A DNA stretch of 64,000 nt, from NCBI GenBank assembly GCA_037042915.1, contig CM073193.1:6448001-6512000 (forward strand), in the 5' to 3' direction. Origin of the DNA: Auricularia sp. M13 (lineage: Eukaryota; Basidiomycota; Agaricomycetes; Auriculariales; Auriculariaceae). This document shows positions 12,590-22,314 of the stretch, piece after piece; position 1 is the stretch's first letter, and each line of letters begins with the position of its first letter. Under the pieces are notes generated by a model. That model saw nothing but the letters and a program-made list of their open reading frames with translations. It had not been told where the DNA came from and did no database searches. The translations under genes and the position numbers were made by a program.

Positions 12590-13029
12590 TGTTGCTGGGT
12601 CGAGGATGGGAGTGGGATGCTGAGATGGGGACAGTCAGACGCAGGGGGGCGCTACAACCCCTATGGTAACTGCTGCCTCAGCACCGGGCCGGCAACTCTC
12701 TCAGATCCAACAGCTTCAAGAGGAAAATCTGTGTACATCGTGTTGGACTGTCTACCTATCTAAGGCGAGGCAAATAACCACGTCGTGTACAAAACGGGAG
12801 CCGGAATGAAACAGGAAACACCTCTCGTCGTCGTCAGCATCGTACACTTTTTACATCAAGAGAGAAAGGGACGGAGAGAAGGACGGGGGGAGGGATGGAG
12901 AGAGAGAGGGAGAGAGAGAGATGGAGACAGGTCGGGGAGAGAGAGTACGGGGAACGCAGATAGTAGGTTGGGCACAAGTTATAAAGGCAGTAAGATCGGG
13001 GCGTCGCTTGTTTTTGCTGGTGGCGGCGG
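12590..13029. other. Intergenic with GA-rich low-complexity tract
   Basis: Positions about 12861-12950 form a purine-rich GGA/GAGA tract on the plus strand. The rest, including the isomerase promoter, shows no clear elements. Confidence 0.6.
12861..12950. repeat. GA-rich imperfect microsatellite
   Basis: This is a purine-only-biased stretch with repeated GAGA and GGAGG words located 3' of the disordered-protein gene. It is a simple sequence repeat and no function is implied. Confidence 0.75.
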
Positions 13030-13863
13030 TCAACGCGCAGAGGCGGCGACAAACAGCCTCTTGGGGCGGACTTTCTCGTTGCCGCTGCCATCGTCGTCGT
13101 CGTCGCTGCCGCGCGTGTCGCTCTCGTCGAACATGAGCCTGCGCGGCGGCACGGCGGGGTCGGGCGAGTAGTCCGAGTCGTCCATCGGCAGCTGCGCGCG
13201 GCGCCGCACGGACGGCGAGCGGCCGTACAGCGGGTTCTCGAACGTCGCGCGCACGCCGCGGAAGACGTACTCGACCGTCGGCCGCTCCTCGTACTCCTCG
13301 CTCGCCCGCCGCGGCGGCCGCCGCTGGACGGGGCGCCCGTCGTCGATGAACGGGTTGCCGGGCGACCCGCGCACGGGCTTCATCTCGCTCACCGCCTTCT
13401 TGCGCGGCGGCGGCGTCCGCGGCGCGACTGCAATGGCAATTGCCGCCGCCGCAGCCTTGGTCGCCGCCCGCGTCTGGCGCTTGGACCGCGGCGGCGAGAT
13501 CGGCGCGCTGGGGCCCGCTGTCTCCGCTTCCGTGTCTGTGGTCTTGTCCTGCGTAAGCTTGGCCCGCTTGTGCGGCGGCGGCTGGGATGCGGATCCGGCG
13601 GTGGCCCCGAGCAGGCCTTGCCGCTTCGCCTTGGCCGCGAGATGCTGGTCCTCCTCGGTGCGCTCGACGACCTCCTCGTCGCTGCCCAGTTCGTCGTTGC
13701 CATCGTCAGAGTCGGAGTCGCTCTCGGCGCGCGACGCCGCCCGCCTCTTGCCCCGCTCGCGCGTGTACGGCGGCGTAGGGAGCGACGCCGTCGACGCCGA
13801 CCGTTTCAGAGGCCGCCGCACGGGCGCCGGCTGCGGCGACGAGTCCATAATTGCTGTCTGCAT
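13030..13863 (-). CDS. Disordered, charge-patterned probable nuclear protein
   Basis: A single exon encodes up to 277 residues. An internal ATG at 13848 (MDSSPQPAP) is an equally good start. The protein alternates basic patches (KRGKRRAASR, PPHKRAKL, RSKRQTRAATK) with acidic ones (SDSDSDDGNDELGSDEE, DDDDDGSGNE), typical of nuclear factors. Short ordered-looking segments are NPFIDDGRP and TVEYVFRGVRATFENPLYG near residues 170-215. I do not recognise a family. The nuclear localisation suggestion rests on composition only. Confidence 0.6.
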   Translation of the reverse strand: MQTAIMDSSPQPAPVRRPLKRSASTASLPTPPYTRERGKRRAASRAESDSDSDDGNDELGSDEEVVERTEEDQHLAAKAKRQGLLGATAGSASQPPPHKRAKLTQDKTTDTEAETAGPSAPISPPRSKRQTRAATKAAAAAIAIAVAPRTPPPRKKAVSEMKPVRGSPGNPFIDDGRPVQRRPPRRASEEYEERPTVEYVFRGVRATFENPLYGRSPSVRRRAQLPMDDSDYSPDPAVPPRRLMFDESDTRGSDDDDDGSGNEKVRPKRLFVAASAR

Positions 13864-14223
13864 CGGTGTGGGAATGGGAAAGGGAAGAGAGAGAGAGCAG
13901 CAGCAGCAGGGGTGGTGTCAATGGATCGTGGACGGGATGAACCAGCCGGCGCGTATCAAACTCCGCCTTTTTGTCCCGTTAAACAACAATACCACGCCCA
14001 TATCGGGAACAACCACCACGCTTCGGCCCACGGCATCGATTCCAACAGATATTCTATACTCGTTATTCCAGCGTGCGTTTTCCGAGGACATGCGATACAG
14101 TGGGGTGTGTGCAGGAGACAGACAGCGGTGGCACGGTGTACATGATCAATCAATACCTACGACAATGGAACGGGAGAGGGAACAGGGACAGCCGACCGGG
14201 TGAAGCGTCAGCATTGTGCGAGC
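13864..14223. other. Intergenic region
   Basis: This holds the promoter of the preceding minus-strand gene and the 3' end of the DCP1 gene. A short CAG run occurs near 13898. Nothing else is supported. Confidence 0.45.
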
Positions 14224-15840
14224 CTAGACGCGCCGAAGGTACTCCTGGTGCAAATCGACCATGAACTGCCTGTCCGTCTGCGGTGGTGGAAACGTGTAAG
14301 CCGCGAGGCGCGAAGCGTGGGAGAAGAGAGAACGCACGTGGATTAATTCGACGAGCCGTTGGCCGAACGTGTTCTTGTCGAGAACGCCGTTCGCGTGTGC
14401 CGCAGCCAGAACAGGGTCCTGCCGCCGCGACAGCAAATCTGCGGCTGCGTCGACGACCGCAGCGCGGTCCACGCCGTTCATGGTGACAGGCGGCGGCTGG
14501 ATGACGCGCTGCGGGACGGGGTGGTGCACCATGACGGGAGTGCGCGCCCCTTCGGGCTCGTCCGCGACCGTAGGCTCGGCGTCCTCGACCTGCGGTGTCG
14601 AGCGGAATCCAAGAAGTCGTTGCAGCACATCGCCGTTGAGCACCTGGGGCTGCGGCGCCTGCGGGCTCGTCATGCGTGCCCTATGCTCTGGCGCGGGCGG
14701 CGGAGGAGTGGGCGCCGCGGCGATGAGCTGATCCAGCAGCTCGCGACCTTTGCGCTCCTTCTCCTTGGCCTTTGCCGACGCGCGCGGTGCCTGGGCAGTG
14801 CGATGTGCGAATGTAGTAGGCGCAGTCGGTGGAGGAGATGCAACCGAGGGCGGGCCCGAAGAAGGCGCTACGGAAATGCGCGCGAAGAGCGAGTCGAGTG
14901 CGCTTAGTCCCAAAGCCGACGATCCCGCCTGGGGATCCTCGTCTTCCGGCTCGCGGAAAACGTTCGTGGGCGTTGCAGAGCGGCCACGGCCGTTCTTTGT
15001 GGGCTGCGCTGCGTTGCTGGCGTCGGAAATCAGGCCTTGGAGAAGGCTTTCCCTGGCCTTTTGCAGGCCAAGATCTTCGGCCCACGCTGCGCAGGAAATG
15101 AAGTTCAGGTCGGGGGCGTAGGGCCTGCCCTCCTTCAGACACAGTATCAATCTATGAGCAGCTCTGTAAGTATGACAGTAATCTGAGAAAAGAATGCGAG
15201 TGCACCTTTCCAATGCAACTTGGAGTTCCGTTCGCTCGCGGGCGTCGTTGGACCAAAAGCCAAAGACCTCGTCGAGGAGCTCGCATCTCCACTGGACGAC
15301 GATATCCGTGCCGCGGAGAACCCTGTCGTCGCCAGAGACAGGCTTGACGACGTTGCCGACGCCGTAGCGGTTGAGACAGACGATCTGGTACTCGGGCGGC
15401 TTGCTGCGGCGGACGATGAAGGTGGTGCCCTCGATGCCGGCCTTGTCGTAGGCAGCGACGCCGTCGTAGAAGACCTTTTTGTGCATGATGAGGTAGGAGA
15501 ACTCGTGCAGCAGGTAGAGGATGTCGGGGTCGTGCCGCCGGACGGTCTTGAGGTTGTACTCGTACCGCTTCGAACTCGGCATCACGCTCTCGAACGCGTG
15601 CTCGTACTGCGACGCGAGCGCGCTCTCCGCCGTCGCCGGCCCGTCCTCCTCCTCGACCTCGTAGCCGTCTTCGGGTACCGCGGCGGCGGGCCCGCGCTGG
15701 CTGTATTGCTGCTGCTGCTGCTGCTGCTGTGGGTGCTGGTGCTGGTATGGCTGCGCGTGCGGGTGGTGATGCGTATGCTGCTGGTGCGGCCGGCCACCCC
15801 GCGAGTGCGAGTTGGACCGGTTGCGCTGGAACGGTGCCAT
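14224..15840 (-). CDS. DCP1: mRNA-decapping enzyme subunit 1
   Basis: Three exons, 15840-15206, 15163-14338 and 14277-14224, give 504 residues. The N-terminal 45 residues are His/Gln-rich, including a polyglutamine run. The EVH1-like domain (about 80-230) contains LLHEFSYLIMHKKVFYDGV, GIEGTTFIVRRSKPPEYQIV, LNRYGVGNVV and a final FGFWSNDARERTELQVALE. This matches DCP1, which partners DCP2 to remove the mRNA cap in P-bodies. A long Pro/Ser-rich linker follows, and a C-terminal helix (FGQRLVELIH, then DRQFMVDLHQEYLRRV) may correspond to the trimerisation region. The first intron is only 42 nt and keeps frame, so retention would add 14 residues; splice signals and the domain pattern favour removal. 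Confidence 0.88.
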   Translation of the reverse strand: MAPFQRNRSNSHSRGGRPHQQHTHHHPHAQPYQHQHPQQQQQQQQYSQRGPAAAVPEDGYEVEEEDGPATAESALASQYEHAFESVMPSSKRYEYNLKTVRRHDPDILYLLHEFSYLIMHKKVFYDGVAAYDKAGIEGTTFIVRRSKPPEYQIVCLNRYGVGNVVKPVSGDDRVLRGTDIVVQWRCELLDEVFGFWSNDARERTELQVALERCTRILFSDYCHTYRAAHRLILCLKEGRPYAPDLNFISCAAWAEDLGLQKARESLLQGLISDASNAAQPTKNGRGRSATPTNVFREPEDEDPQAGSSALGLSALDSLFARISVAPSSGPPSVASPPPTAPTTFAHRTAQAPRASAKAKEKERKGRELLDQLIAAAPTPPPPAPEHRARMTSPQAPQPQVLNGDVLQRLLGFRSTPQVEDAEPTVADEPEGARTPVMVHHPVPQRVIQPPPVTMNGVDRAAVVDAAADLLSRRQDPVLAAAHANGVLDKNTFGQRLVELIHVRSLFSHASRLAAYTFPPPQTDRQFMVDLHQEYLRRV

Positions 15841-16231
15841 GCGTGTATGGGACGTCGTGGTCGGGATGAGCCAGGCTCGGATCGGATGCAACTCCCGATG
15901 CTCCCGCCCTTTGCCACGCGTTGTTTGTTTGTCCCACCCATTGTTTCCCGATGTTTTTTTTGTCTTTCCCCTCGCCTCCCCATATATGTAGCGCACACCA
16001 TCCTCAGACCTGCTCCACCCAGGCACGCTCCCTTGTGCGTGCCTTGTGGGGCGGGGTGCGAGGTTGCGGAGGATGGGAGTGACGTGCCGGAGTGTCGAGC
16101 AGGCTCGGAGTGCTGTCAGACAGTCCCTGACGTACCTTCAACTTCAATCTGACCAGCGCGCGTATAAATTCTCAACCCGCGTCGGCACCCCCACTCCGCC
16201 GCTCTCTCCCTCAAGCTCACCCCCCAGCGCG
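15841..16231. other. Divergent promoter between DCP1 and Cys-repeat gene
   Basis: A 391-bp head-to-head interval. A TATAAAT element at 16163-16169 points to the plus-strand gene. No other elements are distinct. Confidence 0.55.
16163..16169 (+). promoter_or_regulatory. TATA box of Cys-repeat secreted protein gene
   Basis: TATAAAT lies 63 bp before the ATG at 16232 and is followed by a CT-rich leader. Position and sequence fit a core promoter. Confidence 0.55.
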
Positions 16232-17460
16232 ATGGCTCGTCTCTTCCTCCTCGTCGTTGTCTTCGCCATCTTCGCCACGCTCGGGGCTGCGAAGCCCCGC
16301 AGCTTCAAGCGCGACGCCAACTCGACCTTCCCCCTCGGCACTCGCACCTCCTCGGCAGTTCAGGCTCGGCAGCTTACCCGCGACCGCTTCCTCGCCCGCT
16401 CGGAGAAGGTCACCATGCAGAACCTCTTCGGCCGTGTTGACTGCGCGTGAGTCCTCCCGACGCGACCTCGCCCTAGTTTGCCGCTGAGACACGCGCACTT
16501 AGTGTTCCCGCCCCGAGTACTGGCGTCTGCGAATGCGGTGCCAAGTACGTTCCTTACCTTGTCAATCGCCACGTCTCTCACATCCTCGCAGCTGGCATCT
16601 CTGCAGCGGTGAGATTACTCGCGCCTCGCATTGGCGATTATTCAACCATTTGTTCTGCAGGAGGTACTATTTGCCGCGACTTCCAGAACGATCCTCTGCA
16701 CTGCAACTCGTGCAGCGGTGTCTGCTCTGGCGTTGACCCTGCTTGCTGCAGTATGTGACATCGCCCCCGAGACTTGTTACCATAGACTCACTAGACATTG
16801 CGCACAGACGGCGCCTGCAGGGATTTGAGCATCCACCAGCTCAACTGCGGTTCTTGTGGCAATGCCTGTGATATCGACGAACTTTGCTGCTGTATGTATC
16901 TCCCTGCGCTGAGTCTGTTTACACTCACACCATATCTTTGACCAGCTGGCGCGTGCACCGACATTACTATCAACCCTGAGAACTGCGGTGCTTGCGGCCA
17001 CGTTTGCGACACTGTTGTTGGCGAAGGCTGCTGCAGTACGTCGCCGTCGACTTCGTCAAACCCATCGACCTGGTTGACTAAAGGTTTCCAGATGGCGCGT
17101 GCCTCGATCTTCAGAACGACAATGACAACTGCGGTAGGCTTTATCGCTCGGCTTCGGCACTGACAACTCATTATCGTCGACGCAGGTGCTTGTGGCACAT
17201 CTTGCCCCTCCGGTGAAACTTGCTGCAGTACGTCCCTCGCGCAGTGTAGCCAATTCTCATCGTGCTAATCACGCTTCGTTCAGACGGCAACTGTGTCAAC
17301 CTCGCGATCGACGTCTTCAACTGCGGTATCTGCGGGGTAAGCTGCGAGGCTTTATCTCACGCACTGTCCTGCATTGACTCATACGCTCCTCTAGAACACC
17401 TGCGACCTCCTCGGGCTGGAGACTTGCATCGCGAATGTCTGCGTCGCTCCGGAGCCTTGA
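16232..17460 (+). CDS. Secreted protein with tandem Cys-rich modules, 10 exons
   Basis: Ten exons (16232-16446, 16503-16544, 16592-16608, 16661-16750, 16808-16891, 16946-17035, 17092-17133, 17186-17227, 17284-17336, 17395-17460) encode 246 residues. Residues 1-20 are a signal peptide, followed by a propeptide-like stretch with KR. Five modules of the form NGxCxDL...NCGxCGxxCD...CC follow, for example ACRDLSIHQLNCGSCGNACD. The introns fall after the first base of the codon following each CC pair, so full-module exons are symmetric phase 1. Such modules occur in fungal extracellular proteins; function is unknown, and disulfide-rich cell-wall or effector roles are guesses. All joins are in frame and preserve the module pattern. 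Confidence 0.85.
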
Positions 17461-18293
17461 GCACACGCCGCGTTCGGCGAAAACGGACTTTTCTTTACGC
17501 GATTGTTTCTTCTCGAACATGGACTTTCTTCGTCCCCTTGTGATGATTCAAAAGTCGCTCCTTGCCTCGTATCTTGTGAAGTCCCGCCTAAATTTCTTTA
17601 TTTTCTTACTATATACACGACGTCTCACGACATCGAACCCTATACCTTACAGCCTGATATATATGCTCAAGTCGAGGTCTTATCGCTTCTTCATCGCCAT
17701 GATCATTTTGTACGATGATGGAATAAAACTCGGCTCGACGATTCATCCTTTGCCTGGCCGGCGTGATGGACGGCACGTTCAGCAGGAGTGGCAGGCAGCT
17801 GTCTCCCAACCCTACGCGGCCGCATGTCCGAGCTATCTCTCACGATGAGAGAGGTTATCAGCGCTATCTCAAGAGAATGGCATGCGGTTTCCGCACGTTC
17901 AGTAAGAACGTTTCCCCTAGCAAGCAACGTCGGTTAAAAGCGAAGTGCCGACTTACCGACGTCAAGCTACGCTGGCATCTTCGCCTGTCCCCACGAGGCC
18001 TCGAAAATCGTTCTGTTGCGGAATAATGCGCTGTTTACATGCTTACGGGATAGGCAGTTCATACAGCAGGCGCATGCGGGCCGGTGGCGTCGCATTGCCC
18101 GCTGAGCGCCAGTGTCGTCGGCCCTCCGATCCCTGGGAATTCAACAGCTCGTCATGATTGCGTTTTGCACGATGGTCGGTTATGTACAGTACAGTGTGCG
18201 TGCGTAGTAAATCCTCCATGATACACGGGTCCCCTATTCACAGCAGACAAAGCAATGAGTCCAAGCAAAGCAGAAACAGACGCAGAATCAGAT
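17461..18293. other. Intergenic between convergent genes
   Basis: AT-richer sequence from 17560 to 17720 probably includes the 3' region of the Cys-repeat gene. No gene could be supported in the rest. Confidence 0.45.
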
Positions 18294-19471
18294 CTAGGCA
18301 GCCACACGGGCAGTCCGCAGCAGACGGAGCAGGGCTGATTCCGCTGGGACGACGCCCTGCCGGGCGACGAGCTCGTCCAGCCACCCGCTCAGCACGACGG
18401 TCGCGCATCCCCATGCGACCACCCAGATATAGCCCGCCCACCGCGGTATCCGCACGCGGCCGGCCAGGACGTTCTCTCCCGCCACACCGAGTGCTTGCAG
18501 ACCAAAAAATATGAGCGCACCGGAGCACCCGCGCGTCCCAGTGACCGGGTCCGGACGCAGCGCCAAAGAGCCTGCGGCATGCACGACAGCGGAGATCGCG
18601 AATGCAGTACCAATCTTGACGTATTTGGCGACCAGCGGCGAGCTAGACGGGCCGCACGTCAAGGAGCACAGGGCATCAGACAGCACAGTGTATATCTAAG
18701 TTGGCACTCGTGTGAGAACGGAGAAGAGAGCGACAGTGTGGGAGGGTCACTGCTCACATTTCTTTGCGTTTGATGCCACACACGCCCCCAGAAGTTCCGG
18801 AGCGAATACGCTTCGGAGAACGGGGCGCACAGCTGCGGGAAGTCCTCCGGGTCACACATGCGCGTTGCGACGGTGAGAAGCGCGATCAGGGTGTACGGCA
18901 GGAACCAGAGAACGTAGGCATAAGCACCCCAGACTGCCGCGTGCGCAAACTGTTGCCACACGGGCAACACTGCTAGGCGCACGCCGTACACAGGCGCATC
19001 GGTCGAAAACCATCGACTGAGGGCAAAGTACGCGTTGCAGGCATCGAGCACAAGCAGGGTAAGCGCGAGCTCCTTGCTGCGGGCCCGCAGGAAGGCCCCT
19101 CGCGGCGGCACCGCCTGGCCATCACGGCGCGTGCGCTCCCACTCCCATCCGATGTACCGCGGATTCGTGAACGCCAACTTCAGCCACCCAACTGTCGTTT
19201 GCGGCAATTTCCCGGCCTTGATATCGAACGATGGATTCGTCCCTCGCCGCAGGAGCACAAGCGTGAGCATTTGGAAGACATACGTTGTGAACGTCATGGC
19301 GAGCCCGAAGTCGGCACCGGGAGAGGTAGCATAGCGCGCCACTGCGCATGCCATTGCGACAAGGAGGTACGGCGCGCCAGGGCCGCGAGGTGTGAGGACC
19401 GTGCCTGCTGCCAACGCCGTGGCGGTGAGGAGGTAGGTGTTGGCACCTATAAGCCCCGAGGCGGACTGCAT
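18294..19471 (-). CDS. Wax-synthase-like membrane O-acyltransferase
   Basis: Two exons, 19471-18758 and 18695-18294, with a 62-nt GTGAGC...TAG intron, give 371 residues with about eight hydrophobic segments. The motif SLRNFWGRVWHQTQRN near residue 225 and a later AISAVVHAAG with His fit the catalytic region of the wax synthase / MBOAT-2-like family. In fungi these enzymes transfer acyl groups to alcohols, including terpenoid and meroterpenoid products, in the endoplasmic reticulum. The gene has no biosynthetic partner visible nearby, so a pathway cannot be named. A TATA-like element precedes it by about 80 bp. Confidence 0.85.
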
Positions 19472-19986
19472 ACGAGATCGGCCGAGGAGAGGGAGGAATG
19501 AATGGGTGGGAGGTGGTGTATCTTGACATGGAGGGCAGAAGGTAGGAAGTTATATAGGCCACATCGGAGTTCGACGCACAAACGCGGTGATTCGGCACGT
19601 GCCCAGATCCGACGCGCCCAACACAGAGACGCCGATGTCGGTATGTGCGGCCGCCCTGAACTTTGTAAAAGAAACTGCCACAAAGACAAAGCATCACGCT
19701 GTCCATGTCGCGCCGATATAAGCTTCATCAGAACGCTACGTCGCTTTGGTTGTTAGAAAATCATGACTTAGAGCGCCGCTGAGCTGTCGCAAGCACTCAA
19801 AGTACTCAGGGAGACCGATCCGACGTACCGGTGAATGGGAGATAAAACACACGGAATTTTCCTCTAGGCAGAATGCAAAAAAGGGTAGTCAATGTCATTA
19901 TAATATGCATGCGTCATGTGCAGGAGATTACATTGCCTCCATCCAGGATTGTAAGTGCAACAATATAAAGGTCGAGGTATCTGGTA
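19472..19986. other. Intergenic with TATA element
   Basis: Promoter region of the acyltransferase gene, plus the 3' region of the coiled-coil gene. TATATAA on the minus strand at 19556-19550 is the only clear element. Confidence 0.5.
19550..19556 (-). promoter_or_regulatory. TATA box of wax-synthase-like gene
   Basis: TATATAA on the minus strand lies about 80 bp upstream of the ATG at 19471. The spacing is typical for fungal core promoters. Confidence 0.5.
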
Positions 19987-21284
19987 TCACCAGTTCCAGT
20001 CATCGTCGTCGTCCAGTAGATCGCGAGTCGCCCCTTGCTCTTTACCGGAGTTACTGGGCTGCGGTCGCGGTTTAGCAGCGGGTTGCTGCTTCGTCGTACT
20101 GCCACTACTGGACGTTGATGGTGGCCGGGACGGTAGAGGCGTTCCCGACGTCGGTGGACGAGATCCGGTGAGCGGGCGATTCCCGCCGGATGCGCGCCGC
20201 CGCTCGGTGGGCGTCGGCGCCGGCGGTGGTACTAAGGCCGCAAACACGTCGTTCAGCAGCATGCTTGCGCGCTTCTGCGATTTCTGCAGGCTATACACTG
20301 ATCAGCACAAGCGCTGACAGCGGATTTCTTCAATGCGTACGTTTCTGTGCCTTTGAATTCCTCCCACTTCCGGTTGACCATGGGCACGATGCCCGCCAGC
20401 GCGGCAGAATGCAAGGGCACGGGCGAAGGCGACAGCGGGGACGGCGACAGAGGCGACGACAAGGAGGGAGGTCGCGGTCGAGACCGGGACTGCGACGGTG
20501 CCGACGATTCTGGCGCAGGTGGAGCTGGCGGCGGTGAAGGCGTCTTATCATCGACGGGACTTGCAAGGTCGACTAGCAGCTCGTCTGCGGGCGTGGTGGC
20601 GCTGCTCTCGGGCTCCTCTTCTTCGCGTTCTGGCTCGCTGTACAGGGTCGAGGCGGACGATCCCGAGAGCGAGCTGCGCTGCGCGTCCTGCTTCGCGGGA
20701 GCTTCTGCCGCTGGGAACATTTCGCCCAGGCCCGACAGCATGCGCCCAACGCCGTCTTTGAGCCCCCCGCCGAGCGACATTATGTCCAGGGAGTCTCTAT
20801 TGGACGGAGACGGCGTCGGCATAGACGAGGTTGATGCGCCGTTAGTGCCGCGCGAGACGATGCGCTCCCACTTGCGCTTCAAAGCGAGCAGGTCGGCCTC
20901 GTGCTGCGCTAGTTGCTGTCGCAGCTCGAGGCATTTGGACTCTTTCTGAGCAATGAACCGTAACAGATCGGCGTGGCTGGACGGCCGCAGTGATCAGTCA
21001 AGGCTGGCGCGGTCATGACATTATCCAGCTTACCGTTCCGCGAGAGTCAGCACCTGGCGATCAGGCCCGCCCTGGCTCTGGCTAGAGTGCCGTTTGAGCT
21101 GAGCCGCAGACGGGAAAGCGGGGCTGCTGGGCGTGCGCGGCGACTGCAGTTGAAGGGATAGTCTTCTATCTGGTTTGGCGAATGTTGCCGACGGCGGCGG
21201 CGAAACGAGCGACGAGTACGGGGCAGAGGAAGGACCGGGGGACGTGGGCCCGTCAACGAGCTGCAGTGGCCTCAGCGCAGACAT
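19987..21284 (-). CDS. Coiled-coil Ser/Pro-rich protein (DUF4048-like)
   Basis: Three exons, 21284-21034, 20976-20341 and 20290-19987, encode 396 residues. The start reads MSALRPLQLVDGPTSPG. Across the first junction the protein reads VLTLAERHADLLRFIAQKES and continues into a heptad-like helix ending LKRKWERIVSRG, a coiled coil of about 45 residues. From memory this resembles a fungal family filed as DUF4048. The rest is Ser/Pro-rich with acidic patches. A short conserved-looking helix (LQKSQKRASMLLNDVFAAL) precedes the acidic C-terminus DLLDDDDDWNW, which resembles C-terminal acidic Trp motifs of trafficking adaptors. The exon joins are well supported. The family name is uncertain and the function unknown. 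Confidence 0.75.
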
Positions 21285-21568
21285 GGCGCGGGCGAACGTT
21301 CGGACGATGGTAACGGAGTAACAGTTGAGTAGTAAGAAGCGACAATTGCCGGTTGCGACGCTCATCCAACACCACTGACGAAGGCTTTCAAATATTCACA
21401 CATCTGGCCAGTCTCTTAGCTCGTATTTCTCGGTCGCACGCTGAACCGAAGAGACCGTGGGACGCGGTCCGGGACTCAGGAGAGGCCAGCGTGCAACGGT
21501 ACATTTCTATCTGATATTCATGACAGCAGGAGGCACAAATTCAGGATTATTGCCCCAGGCTCCCATTA

Positions 21569-21952
21569 TCAATGTGCCGCATCCGCCTTCTCAGCCTCTG
21601 CAATGAAGTTCTTGATGCTAGATAGGGTAAATATCTGTGAGCAAGAATGCCAGCCAGCAGTCAGTGACACGCACAAGTCCTCCTCCTCCCTGCCAGCGAT
21701 TCAGTATGAAGAATTGACTACAGAACGCGCGAATACTGACTTGGAAGACGACTGGAACGACGGCGCCGCGGGCTTAGCAGCCTGCTTCTTGTCGCCGCCG
21801 CGCGTGGAGAGGTAGGCAATGAGCCCGACCGATCCGTACGTGCCGAGCGAAAGCGCGTATTTGGGGATGTGACGGCCTGCGACGACGCTGCCCAAGGTCT
21901 TGTCAGCCTCTAGCGCCAGCAACGAGTGCTGCAGCAGGACGCACTACGACAT
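21569..21952 (-). CDS. ATP19: Mitochondrial F1Fo ATP synthase subunit k
   Basis: Four exons (21952-21948, 21887-21741, 21689-21675, 21617-21569) give 71 residues. The first coding exon is only ATGTC and the third is 15 nt. The joined protein starts MSVVAGRHIPKYALSLGTYG, has one hydrophobic segment (SVGLIAYL) and ends EEEDFIKNFIAEAEKADAAH. This is the layout of the small membrane subunit k that sits at the dimer interface of fungal ATP synthase in the inner mitochondrial membrane. Donors are GTAGTG, GTCAGT and GTGCGT. None of the exons alone would be recognised as a gene, but the joined product matches the family in length and pattern. Confidence 0.85.
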
Positions 21953-22314
21953 GACGCGGAGAGTGAGGGAAAAGATGACACCAAGTCCGACGCCCGGCGC
22001 GTTGAACCGGTCCGCCACCACATCGAACAGCTTTCTTTCGCATTCAGCTCACCGTTTGCGTACATTTCACCGCGTATGCTGCTTGATTCAATGCTTCACA
22101 CTCGAGGCCATTTCTAACTCGCCAGGCAAGTGAGTTACGCCAAGAAAAAACGGTTTTGCTGTCACTTTCAAGGACGGCTCTTCCATGGTTCGTTTTTGTA
22201 CAATCTCCCTGGCCTTGCCTCGCTGAGCGCGACAAAAGATATCAGCCCAGTTGTGGCGAAGCGGACTTCGAAACCTGCGCTCACATTCAACTTCACGACT
22301 TGAAGTTGATCACC
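21953..22314. other. Divergent promoter region
   Basis: Head-to-head interval between the ATP synthase subunit gene and the first F-box-like gene. No clear element was found. Confidence 0.4.

Noticed and set aside
15164-15205. Retaining the 42-nt first intron of DCP1 as coding sequence.
   Set aside because: It would keep frame but inserts a Cys/Tyr-rich segment at the end of the EVH1 helix; donor GTGCAC and acceptor TACAG favour splicing. Some doubt remains.
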